Assembly (NCBI GenBank): GCA_018881555.1
Contig: JACAXG010000032.1
Location: forward strand, 12,837 to 76,836
From: Amblyornis subalaris
Taxonomy: Eukaryota; Chordata; Aves; Passeriformes; Ptilonorhynchidae
Reading direction: 5' to 3'
DNA: 64,000 nt
Under the pieces are notes generated by a model. The model did no database searches and was not told the origin of the DNA. It worked only from the letters and a program-made list of their open reading frames with translations. Each line of letters starts with the position of its first letter. The stretch's first letter is position 1. Made by a program: the position numbers and the translations under genes. This document shows positions 45,104-58,010 of this stretch, piece by piece.

Positions 45104-48100
45104 CTTTTATCTAGACATTTGAGCTAAAACAGTACAGCTACTCTTATACACCTATAGAGGAATAACCAGAAAGAAGGACATCACAGTGACTCAGAGTATC
45201 TTCCCACCCCATTCCAAAATCTATTAAAAAAAAAAAAGAACGTTACAGGCTTTTTTTTATCCAATCAATGAATGGCTGACAGAATTGGGGGTGAAAAATG
45301 TACGGAAAAGTTTTTTCAATTTTCTGAGCATGTCCATCAGTGTATCCAGCATTCTACACAAGAGACTACTTTGCTATGTTGAAGACATCATCCACTTGTA
45401 ACAAAGTCAAGACTTCCATGGATCTGGCTGATCCCAAGACCACAACTGATCAAAGTGGATCAAGAGGGAAACATTATAAGCTGAGACACAAGTCCCTGAT
45501 AGTGACATGATTTAACAATTGAAGCACTAACAAAACAAAGGTTTCTGGTAACTTTGTGTGTTCAGCATGTGCTCACAGCACATGTTGGAATAACTTAATC
45601 TGTACAAAGAACTTGCATTACATTGGTAGCAGGTTGATGAAACAGATAATAGAAAGGAAAAAAGGTCATTAAACAAAATTTATGATGAGGGTANACAACA
45701 TCTGGTACAGTTTTGCACGTATCTTTTGCCCTGTTCCCAAANTTGCCTTCATATTCAAATGTTGTGGGTCAGCCTCTATTTTCAAACACCTCCTTTGCNT
45801 GACCATGAAGCTGAGAGCAAACACCCTGTTAATTGTATATGTGAGACACCATATAAAGGACAACTCATGTAAATGAGAACTGGGCTGCTACTCAGGTTTT
45901 GATAGCTATTTAAAACTCCAAAACATCCCAAACTAGGATCTAGAAAGCCAGAAAACTGACAGACAAAGATCAAATTGCAAATGGGGATAAAGTCTTCTCC
46001 AGTAANGTGGCTGTTCCCCTCGTTCATTTAATTTCTCAGTGAATAAAACATTGCTGTAAACTTTTCAGCAAGCAAATTCTCAAGTGTCTGTCTGCCTTCT
46101 GTGGGCAAAGCAGATGTGTGGACACATCCCTCAATCCTCATACAAACTGTCTCCTGGGAAGCAAGAAGTACCTTCTACTTATAAAGCCCCAGAGACCTAA
46201 AGAAGTCAGGTTTGCTACCATATCTCTNGTTCTCCACAGCATTCAGGGTGGAAAATATGGTTTACAGTTAATTCTGAAATGCAGAGGATTCCTAGACGTA
46301 AATAGCAAGGTCTCTAACCCACGACACAGGTGAGCTACATGACCTTCTTTTTTACTTTTTCTCTAAGCTTCTCTTTGTCATGAATGTTGCAAAATAATGA
46401 CACCTTCTCTTGCAAATCCACCCAGCACAAGTCATCATCACACGTTTTAGAAAACAAAGACAACACCCAGAGATATAATATGATTTACCTTCTCAGGTAG
46501 TTCAAAGAGAAGATCTTCTAATTAGATTCATCTTAAANATCCTCTGCTTTCTACCATAGCCCAGGCTGCTCTCTCAAAGGGAAATTAAACCACAGGAACT
46601 TGTGTAATTAGTTGAACAAGTTATTATTGCCCAGAAATGAAGTTGCCTCTAGAGCCNGCACTCAAATTTCAAGTGCGAGGCTGAGCAGATATGCCACTGC
46701 AGAAAACCCACAACGCATTTTAAGAGGAGATATTTCCTGATACCATTCATCAGGTAGTGCTCATTATTTCCCCCTGCACTGATCTGAGTACTTCAGTGTC
46801 TTGTCTGCAGATTAGTGGACTAACTTGTTCCACTGCTGTTACTCACCTGCTTTGTTCTAACAAAAGAGGGTGTTGAGGACTGCAGCCAGCAAAATCATGT
46901 GTTGTAGCTATGGCAAAATGTTTGTGGGCTTTGACTTAAATTATAAAGGAGGAAACCCCTAAAGTTCTCCTATCTGAGCTGGCAGCATGCTCACTTTGGG
47001 CTGGGCCTGGAAGGCTTTAGGGAATGCCCTTGGAGAAGCTGCACAGAGATGCAGACCTATGGCTCTGACGGCTACTGGAATTCCCAGAAACCAGGGGGAA
47101 TTCTGATGTATTACATATGTTTCTACCTTGAACAAAATCTGCAGACAAGAACACACTGGACAAATAGCGCACNTCTGTTCAAATAACAATGGAACCCTTG
47201 TCCCTACAGTGTTTGATAACAGTTGGTTCATCAATGGAATTTGTTTCCACAGCACTGTGTGAGGCAGTGACTCACTGAGGTCGTGTAATACCTGTGGAAA
47301 ACCCTGGGATTAAGCTCATGTTGTGGGAGATTATTTTTTAAACGGTGATTAACTCAGGAGACTGGTCTCTTCCCTTTTCTGCAAACTTGGTCACCTGCTG
47401 CTCCCTGTGATGTGGTGAGTCAAACCCCAGCCTTTTGCAGCAGTTTTAAGGTGATTAAATTTGCATGACTGAAGCTCTCGTTGCCCCCATGCAACAGCAT
47501 GTCTTCACTGTTGTGGTGGTGGCACAGGCCTCATTTATTGCCCACCAAAGCTGGTTCAAGAATCTGAACAAACAGAAAGCCAACGCTGCGCCTACAGCAC
47601 TAAATGCCACCATGTCTATCTCTGCAGAAAGGTTTTATTGATGGCCTTGTGCTGGTGCCTCACAGACTCTCAGCCACTTTAACTCCCTGTCCCTGCAGAA
47701 GGCTAAAGCAGCAATGAGGTGTCCAACTTGCTTTCATCTGAGCAAGTCTAATCAGCTTAGGGAAGGGCCCAGTGAGGGCCAGGGCCAGAGCAAAGAGAGG
47801 AGCAGATAAGTGGCCCCAAGAGGAGAAGGGGTAAGGAACAGGGCGTTGGCAGACAGGGCAGGAGGGTAAGGACAGGGAAGATCTCTTCCTTTCTGCCCTG
47901 GCAAGCTGTTCCACATGAGTCCATGGTCTATCCCTACAGAAAGACTGGCATCATGTTCTCCCAGAGTCACTCCCTTGGCTGACTGCTTGCAGGTTTGGAT
48001 GAGCAGCAGTGCCAGTGCAGAGACTGAGGTGAAGAGGATTAGAATTGGCTTAGGCTGAGTTAGCTGTGATGGACCCACACTTTCCATAATTCCAGCCCTT

Positions 48101-48183
48101 GACTGGAAAACCGGTTTGAGTTAAACCCTCCTTCCCCAAACCACCTCGAGGTTTTTTTCTGGTTTTGCAGTTTGGGGGTTTTT

Positions 48184-48204
48184 TTGTTGTTGTTGTTGTT
48201 GTTG
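48184..48204 (+). repeat. (TTG)7 microsatellite
   Basis: Seven perfect TTG units after a T-run. Confidence 0.9.
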
Positions 48205-49679
48205 TGTCTTTCAAAAATTTTAAGCAGGACCACCCTTGGGTGTCAGAATGGGAAAGAATGTCAGCAAGGCTTTCTTAAAAGAGGATCTCTGCTCAAGACT
48301 CACCATCAAACTGCAGCCTACAGGTACGAGAAATCTTCGTATACTTTGCAGGAGAATGTGAAAACTATACAATGTCAGAACATACATTAGGTATGTAATC
48401 AACTTGGTATGTTAGCACAAGGGATGTTCTGATCATCCTGATGTTTTTTCCTGTACTCTTTCATCATGTATTGTCATGTCACCAGAAACTGTGAACTTCC
48501 TGGATTTTAAAGTTTCAACCTCAGAACATTTTTTGTTCAGACAGCTGAGACTGCAGTCAGCCTTCACAGGCTCAGGAAAGCAAGCAAGAGGTGTGTTAGA
48601 GGACACCTGCCCCGAACCAGGAACGCTCATCCAAAACAAGGCAGAGCTGTGCAGATCCTGTAACTCACTGGAAATGTGTGGTTGCAAAAGCCTGTGAACA
48701 CATTTCATCTGTCATGAAAGATAGACCAGGGTAATGTTCCCACATAGGTGCACCCTGGGAGATACTGCTCAGAGCAAAAGCAAAAGGTGGAAACAGCTTA
48801 GAAATGAAGTTGTTGCAGCTCTCTTGACTCACCCATCCTCATTCTAGTCCTGGCCATTCACACTTCAGTCTCATCTCTAGAACTGAACCTCAGCAATTTG
48901 TGTAATCAAATCTCATTGTCACTTGTATCCAAATGCACAAAAAGATGCTAGAACCTCCCAGAAACTGGATGCAACACTGCAGGTTCTTACACCATCTGTT
49001 ATTCTTATCTTTGAGTCTGAATTTTGTGTGGTCAGCCACTCAAAGTTGTTTGACATGTGAGGACAGAGTGAATCCCAAGCATATTGGAGCTGATAGGTAG
49101 ATTACTTTGAGATAAAAGTTTTTGGGATGAATCTGAAAATGCCTGGGACTTCATTTATTATTTCTATCACATGACTTTAGATAGTTTTGCCCACTTCAGT
49201 CTTGCAGAAAAAACTCTGGAGGGAGTCCTAAGAAATTGCTACCTAAACTCACTCATTGTAATGATGTTGAAAATAAGGCAAATCTCATTATTAATTTTTT
49301 TAACAAATATTTTAAGTTAAGACCTGGGAGGTAACAAAAGTGCACTGTGTGATGCTGTTGATGTTTTGGCTGGAGTGCTGTGTCCGGATGTTGCTGTATT
49401 GGAGAGCATCCAAAGGTGAGCCATGGGAATGCTAAGACAAGAGCATTGTATAATCTCAGTGACAAGAGCAAGTATAATCTTGTGAACAGGCTGAAGGTTT
49501 AGATAGGACAAGATTCAGGTATGGACACAATAACAGTTTGTCCCTTGAAAAAGGACTGACCTGGATGTTCCCAGTGACTGCTGGGTGAAGGATGTTGTGA
49601 AGTCACACAATATGAAGCAAAGATAAATATGCTGGTGATTATGGAGAATATGTAAGCATTTAGGAGCACTAAATTAGGC

Positions 49680-49840
49680 TACCAAGGGCACCTGTAAAGC
49701 TCCCTTCAGCCAAGGTTTTTAAGAACAGGCTATAAAATTGCTGATGTGGAAGAGAGCCTTTGATTCTGCCTCCATGTGAGTTTGTGGCAGTGGGATGACA
49801 GGCAGATTGTTTGCTGATCTCTTCTAATCACCTGTGTTTC
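49680..49840 (+). repeat. Possible very old CR1/LINE remnant
   Basis: CAAGGTTTTTAAGAACAGGC with later TGATTCTGCCTCC and a TGATCTCTTCTAATCACCTG end resembles the 3' region of ancient CR1-like LINEs. It lies just before a younger CR1 copy. Confidence 0.35.
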
Positions 49841-49854
49841 TCGATGCTTCTTCA

Positions 49855-50495
49855 ATTCATGTAATGAATAAATTCAAAGAGATTCAGAGGACATGTGCAA
49901 GAGCAGGGATCTGTGTTCTCAGAGCTGTGTTTNGACTGACCAGGACAGTGACCATCCCCCTGTGCTGGGCACTGGTGAGACACCTCAAATCCTGTGTCCA
50001 GTTTGGGGGCCCTCATAACAGGAAAGACACTGAGGTGCTGGAGGATGTCCAGAGAAGGACAATGGAGATGGAGAAGGGTCTGGAGCACAAGTCTGGTGAG
50101 GAGCAGCTGAGGGAGCTGGGGGGGCTCAGCCTGGGGAAAAGGAGGCTCAGGGGGGACCTTCTGGCTCTCCACAACTCCCTGACAGGAGGGTGGAGCCACG
50201 TGGGGGTTGGTCTCTTCTCCCAGGTAACAAACAACAGGACAGGAGGAAATGATCTCAAATTGCTCCAGGGGAGGTTTAGATGGGATATTTAGAAAAATTT
50301 CCTCAAGGAAAAAGTTGTCAAGCACTGGCACAGGCTGCCCAGGGCAGTCTTGGAGTCACTATCCCTGGAGGTATTTAAAAGATGTGTACATGTGGACTTT
50401 AGGGAGATGGTTTAGTGATGGACTTGGAAGTGCTGGGTTAATGGCTGGACCTGATGATCTTAGAGGTCTTTTGCAATCTGTAGTTCTTGGACAAG
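49855..50495 (+). repeat. CR1 LINE 3' fragment
   Basis: About 640 bases with CAGTTTGGGGGCCCTCATAA, GAGGATGTCCAGAGAAGGAC, GAGCAGCTGAGGGAGCTGGG, GGCTGCCCAGGGCAGTCTTG and an end near AGAGGTCTTTTGCAATCTGT. Well preserved. Confidence 0.93.
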
Positions 50496-51399
50496 TTTAG
50501 GAATTCCTTTCTGGACCTTTGCAGCACAATATTCTCACTGGTTTAAGCACAGAGGAGATAAACTGTATCTAAACCCTTTTCAAGGGTTTCCCCAAAGCAG
50601 TATTTCCATAGAAGGGCTCTGATTCACACATTTTTCTACATTAGCTCACATTTTCCATCCTTGTTCACGCAGTATTCACCTTTCCTTTTTGACCTGATTA
50701 TGACTTTAGATTCTTTTAGTCCTCTGTAAGCCTTCCCGTGAATTGCTGATGACCTTTTTACATACCCAAATAATCTACATGGAAAATGAAAATAATTTAA
50801 CTCCAGCTATCTGANGATCAGGCTCAAATCATACCGTGACTGCACAGGACTTCCTGCAATGAGAAAACAACTCTGCAGGACTCATGTTTGCAGGACACAG
50901 CAGCTGGAATAGGACCCACTCAGACTGAGAGCACAGAAAATACTGCCCAGCTGAATGTCTGAATTATCACATTCTTCAGGCATTCCTAATGCTCTGAGAG
51001 CAGCCAAAAGAACTTTCTGCCAGCATTTTTAACACATTCTGGACAGTGCCAGCCGGCCCTGGAATGTTGTCTTAGCCCTCCCAGCACAGTTCACAGCTGG
51101 ACTTACTGCTTGTCACTGGAGAACAGCAATCTGCCGGATCAGGAGGGTATTCTTGCATGAATAAACATCAACTGCCACAATTGTTGGCTAAGCATTAACT
51201 CAGGGAAGGAGGAAGGTGAGAAACAGTCCGGCACATTTGGAGAGGCATGAACACTGTCCTGGTTGCCGGTCAGCTGTACAGCTGACCCCTCTGGGAAGGT
51301 ACCACACCAAGGCTGGACCTCTGGCCAGCCTCTCCCATGGGGCTGCGTAATAATTCACCTGCACTTAAAGCCACATCACTGTGTTAGGACTGAAAGGGC

Positions 51400-51522
51400 A
51401 TCTTTGGCAGGGAGGTGATGGCCCCAGGATTTTTTGGGATGGTCTTGTGCAGGGCCAGGAGTTGGACTCTATGATCCTTGTGAGTCCCTTCCAACTCAGC
51501 ATATTTTGTGATTCTGTGATAG
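51400..51522 (+). repeat. CR1 LINE 3' end
   Basis: GGATGGTCTTGTGCAGGGCC then GAGTCCCTTCCAACTCAGCA and TGTGATTCTGTGAT, near identical in design to 38150-38275. Confidence 0.88.
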
Positions 51523-51744
51523 CTCATGGCTTCTATGGCCTTACCAGCGGAGCTTGATACAGACACACCCGGCTTCTACCAGAGCCATAACTAACATACT
51601 GTTGGCATTCTGTAGAATCCCTCCCTGTCTCTTACAGGCAGACACATTTGGAAACCTCTCTCATCCTGCCTAGCCATGTCTTCTTTCTAGAGTCTTTGGG
51701 ACGACATTCCTCATTTGATATCAGACTCAAGGATGAGAAGATTT

Positions 51745-51960
51745 CCTGGTTCTGGATGCATCTTAAGCACAGTGTCCAGCTCCCAAGCTCCCTGAACGAC
51801 ACACTGGAGTGACTCCACCAAAGGGCCATGAAGACACTTAAGGAGCTGGAGCATCTGTCATATCAGGGGAGGCTGAGAGAGCCAGGACCGTTTAGCCTGG
51901 AAAGGGAAAGGCACAGGAGTATCCTGTCAATGTCAATAAATAACTGATGAGGGGACCTAA
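51745..51960 (+). repeat. CR1 LINE fragment
   Basis: AAGGAGCTGGAGCATCTGTC then AGGGGAGGCTGAGAGAGCCA and TTTAGCCTGGAAAGGGAAAG are CR1 internal 3' phrases without a tail, about 220 bases after another CR1 end. Confidence 0.8.
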
Positions 51961-54900
51961 AGAAACACCCACCCTAGAGTGGCTTCTTTGGTAAGGGGTT
52001 TATAAAAGTGCAAGNTGGAACAAGAATTTCTGTGTTAGAATACACAGAGTTATCCATCCCCATGAAGAAATCCCAGATAAAGATATTTTATTTCTGTTGG
52101 CTGAAATCTTACTACATTCTGTGCCTGGGAAAGTGGCACTTCTTGTGCAGGAGTGGAGATGAACACAGCTTTGACATCAGCAGGAAGAGGAGAGCAAACA
52201 ATTCTGTAGGCACAACATGTCTTCAGCCAACTATTCTTTGTGAAGTTGATATTACTCCACTCCAATCAGCTCTTGGCTGGCCCTCTCCTCGGGTTGTAAA
52301 ACACATCCTGGGTCACGGAGGCCTCGAGCTCCCTGTGTGGTCAGGCAGACATATTCTGCTTTAAAGCCTCATTGTAAAAGCCTTAAATTCAGTGCTTTTA
52401 CTCCTTTGGTCACACTGAGAGACCATTCTCCATCCTTTCTAATGGGCTCTGGTTGCTTAATATAATAAGCAGATTTGTCCTTGGTTGGATCCAAGGATTC
52501 TCTTGCCCAGTTGGTTCTTATCCAATGTNGGCTATAGCAGAGGCCCTTGGGAAGAGTTTTACAAAAGTGAAATAAGCTTGGAAAAGCAAGTCTTCCAAAT
52601 GTTCTTTCCACTTCTGGCTATCAGAGGTACGGGGACTTCTGAAGGCAAAGGCAAGTCGTTCATGTTTAACGGCCCTAATGGCCAATTAAGCTGACACAAA
52701 TGAAGTAAATTATAAGAAAACCTAGGAGAGTGTCCAGAATCCAAAATGTCCAGGAGCAAGGAGGTCTGAATTCCTTTGCTTGCTTTGAATGTACCCCTCA
52801 TTAGGGTCAAGTTTGATCCTTAATTGTCAAATTGATAGCATATATTTTCTCCATGGTCTCGTACCACATAGGTCACTTTTTCATTCCCCACCAGCTGTCA
52901 AGGCTGAAGAGTTCTTCATCATTCTAGCACAGCAGTCCTCCTGCCTCTTTGGTACTTGTTCTGCATCTTTCCAATTTGGCTGTANTTTTTTTAAACTTAA
53001 TTAAGCTCAGTTGTCCCCACATCAGCATTTTCCTGTGGCTTAAACAGCTCTGCCTCCCTTTAGGCATTTTGGATGACAGGCCTATGGTGCTGTGAGATCT
53101 GTGGAGGTGAAGGATGCCTGGAGAGAGGAACTAGGAGCTGCTAAAAGTTAGAAAGTGTGAAGAGAGNGATCTGTGGCTGGCATAGGAGAGTTTAGCTCCA
53201 TGGCTGCCCAGTAGCAACTGAGCCTTGGTTACCCTTTGCAAACAGCCATGGAATATTTCTCCAGAGGCTTGAACTCTGGGGCTAAGGCCTTGTTTTCAGT
53301 GCCTGTCCAGTTTNTTATTCCTCAGCCACAACAGAAGAGCTTTCCTTTCTCTGCATAAAGCATGACCTTTGGGCAGTGCATAATAAGTTGGATGATCAGA
53401 CAATGTTTGTTTCAGACAGAAAACACACAATGACTTTAAGAAACACACACCCAGGCACAACAATATTTCATGGGAGAGTTGGCTGAAAGGGAAAGGGGGG
53501 ACAGGGGAAGTTGCACTGACCTTAGATAACACATTTGAATGAGAACAAAAATAAAATAAACAGAAATTAATCAAGGACACAGAACTGAACTGCTTGGTGA
53601 TAAGGATTCAAACAGGCAATAAACAGGCTGTGGCATGCTTTCTGTGTGATGTTTGAGGAACTGTGCTATTCCAGCTCTGTGCCTAGCATGGTGCAGGGGG
53701 CTGAGCTCGATGGGATGCTCAAGGGGTCTCTAGGACATCAGCAAAGGTTTTGTTTTGGGAGGGATAAGGTGGCAACTTTTATTTCTGTTAGTTGTATGCA
53801 AACAGATGTCATGGCACTTGCAAGCGAAGGGAGGAATGTTCCCCATGCCACGTGGCATGTTAATGTGTCACACTGAAAACAGTGATAACTGAAACCAAAG
53901 TGAAATGGCATTTAAATTAGCACTTTACTGGAAAAAGAAAGCCCTGCCCAATTCTTGTCATCTTCCTGGAAGTTCTTTCTCGCCTCCACTTGGGAGGTTT
54001 TTCTCTACTGCAGCTAAGGCCTCCTGTTTGACCTTCATGTTGAAGTTTTGTAGAAGGGACAAAGAAATAATAAGAAAAAAAAAAAGCTAAACAATGAGTT
54101 TCACCCTCCTAGTTGTATGCAACTGGGTACTGCATGTTTTGAAAGGCACGTGTGGAAAAGCACATGCCAGCTCACCTCTGACGANTGGGCTGAGAGAAGG
54201 GATGTAGCCATGAGCTTTCCCTTCTTCTCCTCAGGCTTTTTGGAGCATCTGCAGTTGGGTGCAGGTCTAACTCACAGGTAGAAGTAACACAACAAAGTAT
54301 TTGAAGTTCAGCACTGTGGGAGTACTGGGAAGGGGGAACTCTCTTCCCAAATCAATGTAGTGAAGAGTGAGGTCTAACAACATCCGTTGCAGTGGAATTT
54401 CCATGGGCTACAATGAGTTTTGGATTGGGTCCCTGAGTCAGGCCAGACACAGGTTACTTCTATAGACTGAAGTACTAGAAAGTCTGATGACCGCATGCTT
54501 CCTGCTCATTTCATTTTATTAACCTCTTGATTTTTTTCCTGTTGTTGCTGCAAGCNCAGCTGGCTGTGTAGGAAGCTCCTGTAAGTTGTGTCTGCCTTTT
54601 GGAGTTTGTATAATCCCGCTTTGGACANAGGGAGTTTCCTGCCTGAGGGCCTGGCTTGTCACACCTAGCAACAAAGAGGTGGAAGTACAGAATAGCATCC
54701 ACCTTTTGCACATAGAATCATATAAATGGAGGGAAATCCCTCAAACCAGTGAAGGCAGGTCTTTNTTGTCCATATCTCTTAATTCCCTTCTGTAATCACA
54801 AAGCCTGAGAGAAAAAAATAATTGTTTATATTTTGTTCCACTGATTTCACTTCCAGCCCTACTATTTCTGTACTGGTCTGTCATCCAGAGCACNGGAGAA

Positions 54901-56009
54901 TTCAGAAAGGCTCAACAGTGCTAGTATTTAACTTCTTTAAAGGCTACATTTGTCTATAATATTTTCAAAATCATCAGAGCACTTATATCTTCATCACTGG
55001 CATTAGGTGTGAGATCAAGCCACAATATCATCAACACAGATAGGACTAGTTTGTTTTACTACTGTTCAGAAGACTTTAAGGAATAGTAGACTTCACACAT
55101 GCTTATCNTGGTTCAAAATTACCTCACACTTCAGGCTGAGACCAGGGATGATCCAGTCTTGTGAACTCCTCTGGTGCTTCTTGGGCTCACANGGCATAAA
55201 AACACAGCAATGCAAAGACAAGCTGCGCCTGTTGGCAAGTTTGCTCATGAGATATACCACCAAGGAATGGCATTTTTCCAGTCACAGGGTGCNGTTGGAG
55301 AGCTTAAACCAAAACCAACTCCCGCCACAAGATGTAGGGCCTGAGTGGGTGAACTGCTGAGGGTTCTTTCTGCCTTGTTTTAGGAGGCCTAGTCCATAGT
55401 TACCATGTTCCCTGTCTCAGCCAAAGCTAATGCCAAGATTCCCAGAAATCCCTCAAAGAACAGTGTGGGCCAGGGGCCATTCCCAGTCAGCAGCACAGCC
55501 TGGGCTGCCTGGTTTAAAGGGAAAAGGAGAGCCCAGGCACATGGGGGTGAGCTATGCCCCAAGATGGCCTCAGGGTTAACTCACCCTGCGCTGTTGCTGT
55601 GATGCTGTTTCTCCTAATTCTAGCATGGCCTAAAGTAAAATGAACATTTCAAGAACAGGAATGTTCTCCAGCTCCCCTGCTCTCAATGGGATGAGGATGG
55701 TGCTGAACTTCGGTGGCATCTCCCACAAGAAGTCTTCAGAGGCCCTTGTGTTTCTGCTGACTGTACAGGCAATCAAGGCCTTACTTAAGTAGGAATCTCC
55801 TCTGCTTCAACACCCTCAAAAGCACCTGTACTTACATTAGGGACAAGGGAAGCTTCCATTAACTGCTGTCAGATGGATTAAGCCTTTGCCAAGTTTGGCA
55901 CTACGATGCTGGAACAGTGTTGGAACAACCATCGCAAGGCTGTCCAGAAACGAGGCATTTAGGAAAACAGCAGGCAGTTTTAAAGGCAGATTTTCAGTAA
56001 CAGCACTGA

Positions 56010-56415
56010 ATATCTCCCCTATAAGGATAGGCTGAGAGAGCTGAGGCTGATCAGCCTGGAGAAGAGAAGGGTCCTGGGAGACCTTCGAGCCCCTTCCTGT
56101 GCTAAAGGGCCTACAAAAGCACTGGAGAGGGTCTTTTGACAAGGGCAAGGACAAGGGGGAATGGCTTTTAACTAAGAGATGGTAGGTTTAGATTAGATAT
56201 TAGGAAGAAATTANTTACTGTAAGGGTGGCGAGGCTCTGGCACGGGTTGCCTGGAGAAGTTGCAGATCCCCCATCCCTGGAAGTGTACAAGGCCAGGTCA
56301 GACAGGGCTTGGAGCAACCTGGTCTAGAGGAAGGTGTCTCTGCTAATGGCAAGNGGTTGGAANGGGATGATCTTCAAAGTCCCTTACAACCCAAACCATT
56401 CTGTGACTGTATGAT
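56010..56415 (+). repeat. CR1 LINE 3' fragment
   Basis: GGCTGAGAGAGCTGAGGCTG, CCTGGAGAAGAGAAGGGTCC, GGCACGGGTTGCCTGGAGAA, CAACCTGGTCTAGAGGAAGG and an end CCAAACCATTCTGTGACTGT. Same subfamily as 13850-14236. Confidence 0.93.
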
Positions 56416-57478
56416 TTTAACATGTTCTGTGTCCTAACTGCAAGAAGGGACAGTGCTTATGAACAGCAGTTGAACTTTTTAAGCCGTAGACTTGGAACAG
56501 GATGGATAACAAGAGGAAGGAAGGAAGTGCCATCAGTCCTGGTTTACAGGCAGAGACACTCGAGGCATGCACAGGTTCATCCGGGATCTCAGACCTAGGA
56601 TCAGCCAACCTAAATTTTAGGGACACTGTGCAGGAATTTAAAGAATTTCTCCCTCAAGAAGGCACGGAAGCCTCAGGAGCAGGGGGCATACTGTGAACAG
56701 CCTGCCACAAGGCACGTAGAGACATCTCTGGAATGAAGATGGCTTTCACACACTCAGCCTGATGGCCCTGGAGGGCCAAGCCTGTGCTCACAGGACTGAG
56801 CCGAAGCAGGAACTCTAGTGGAGCTTTTCCTCTGTGCGTGAACAATTGGGGGAAGCTCTGTCGTTTTGAGGAATTTCCGAGGACAGTAAATTACATACTC
56901 GATCGCAGCCCTATTATGTTTTGAAAGAAGGCATTTGGAAATTAATATTTCATATTAAGATTTAAATGGGGAATACATACAGCTCTGCTGCTCACAGGCA
57001 CCCTCAAACTTGGCTGCCACAGCTTTTTCTCTCCTGTTGAGGTGGGTTTAAGACCCTGGGTTGGCAGCAGCCAACCTTGTAAGCAGACCCTGGCTACCTC
57101 TGTGCCTCAGTTCTCTGTTGCCAAACAAGGATGATATTTGCTGTCTTTGCTTCACAGGTTGTTTAGAGAGACCCTGGGGCAGGAAAAACCNATCAGTGTT
57201 TGCACTAATGGTCTGATAAAGCAAGANCTGTGGAAATACGTAGAAGGCACATGAGACATGGCTCCCCTTTCATCGCGAATTAAGCAATTCTATGCCAGGA
57301 GCGGTTGATATTAGGTGACCTTTGAGTTCTTCCTGAAACAAGTATTACTTTGTTTAAATCAGCCGACTGAGATGACACAAAGAAGTTAAAGGATTCTATT
57401 TCTGGGCTGGGAAAAAACTTCTGTTTATTCAAAAGTGGTCCATTGGAAGGTATCTAAAGGGTGGGATAGATATCCTGT

Positions 57479-58010
57479 TGTGGTGGGCTGACCCTGGCCT
57501 GAAGCTAAGCAGCCACACAGCCACTCACTTACTCCCCACCTGTCAGTGGGATGGAGGAGAGAATAGGAATAGAAAAACTGAGAACTAGTGGGTTGGGATA
57601 AGTAAAGGTTAATAAGGGAAAGAAAGAGGAAAATTTTAAAATGTGATGTGATGGCAATCCCTCACTACCTCTCATAAGCAGACTTTCCCCAGAAAGTCTC
57701 CAAGCAAAGGACACTTTTGAAAACAACCCNGATGCCTATCACTCTTTTTGTTTAATTGCTGAACATGATCTTATATGGTTTAAAACATCCTTTTTGTGAA
57801 TTCAAGTCAGCTTTCCCAGTTGTAATCCCTCCCAACCCTCATCCACTCATTACAGAGTCAGTGGGAAAAAAGAAAAGGTTTGATGCTCTGCAAGCACTGC
57901 TCAGCAAAAGCCAAAACACTGGTATGGTATCAACACTGTTGCAGCCACAAATCCAAAACACAGCACATTATGACAAAACTTAAATCAATCCCAGCCAGAC
58001 CCACCAGACC
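57479..58010 (+). mobile_element. Endogenous retrovirus LTR, 5' part
   Basis: Starts TGTGGTGGGCTGACCCTGGC, contains ACTAGTGGGTTGGGATAAGT, TGCTCTGCAAGCACTGCTCA and ATCAACACTGTTGCAGCCAC, and ends near ATCAATCCCAGCCAGACCCA. This is the layout of a widespread avian ERV LTR in which the final part, the kind seen at 40540-40675, is missing. No gag, pol or env is present. Confidence 0.55.

Noticed and set aside
47660..48087. Open minus-strand stretches with Leu- and Pro-rich translation
   Set aside because: Low-complexity translations without a start context, splice partners or domain; not supported as a gene.
49834..50292. Open reading frame of about 150 codons on plus, with an overlapping long frame on minus
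   Set aside because: It lies wholly in a CR1 3' fragment; the frame is an accident of the repeat sequence.
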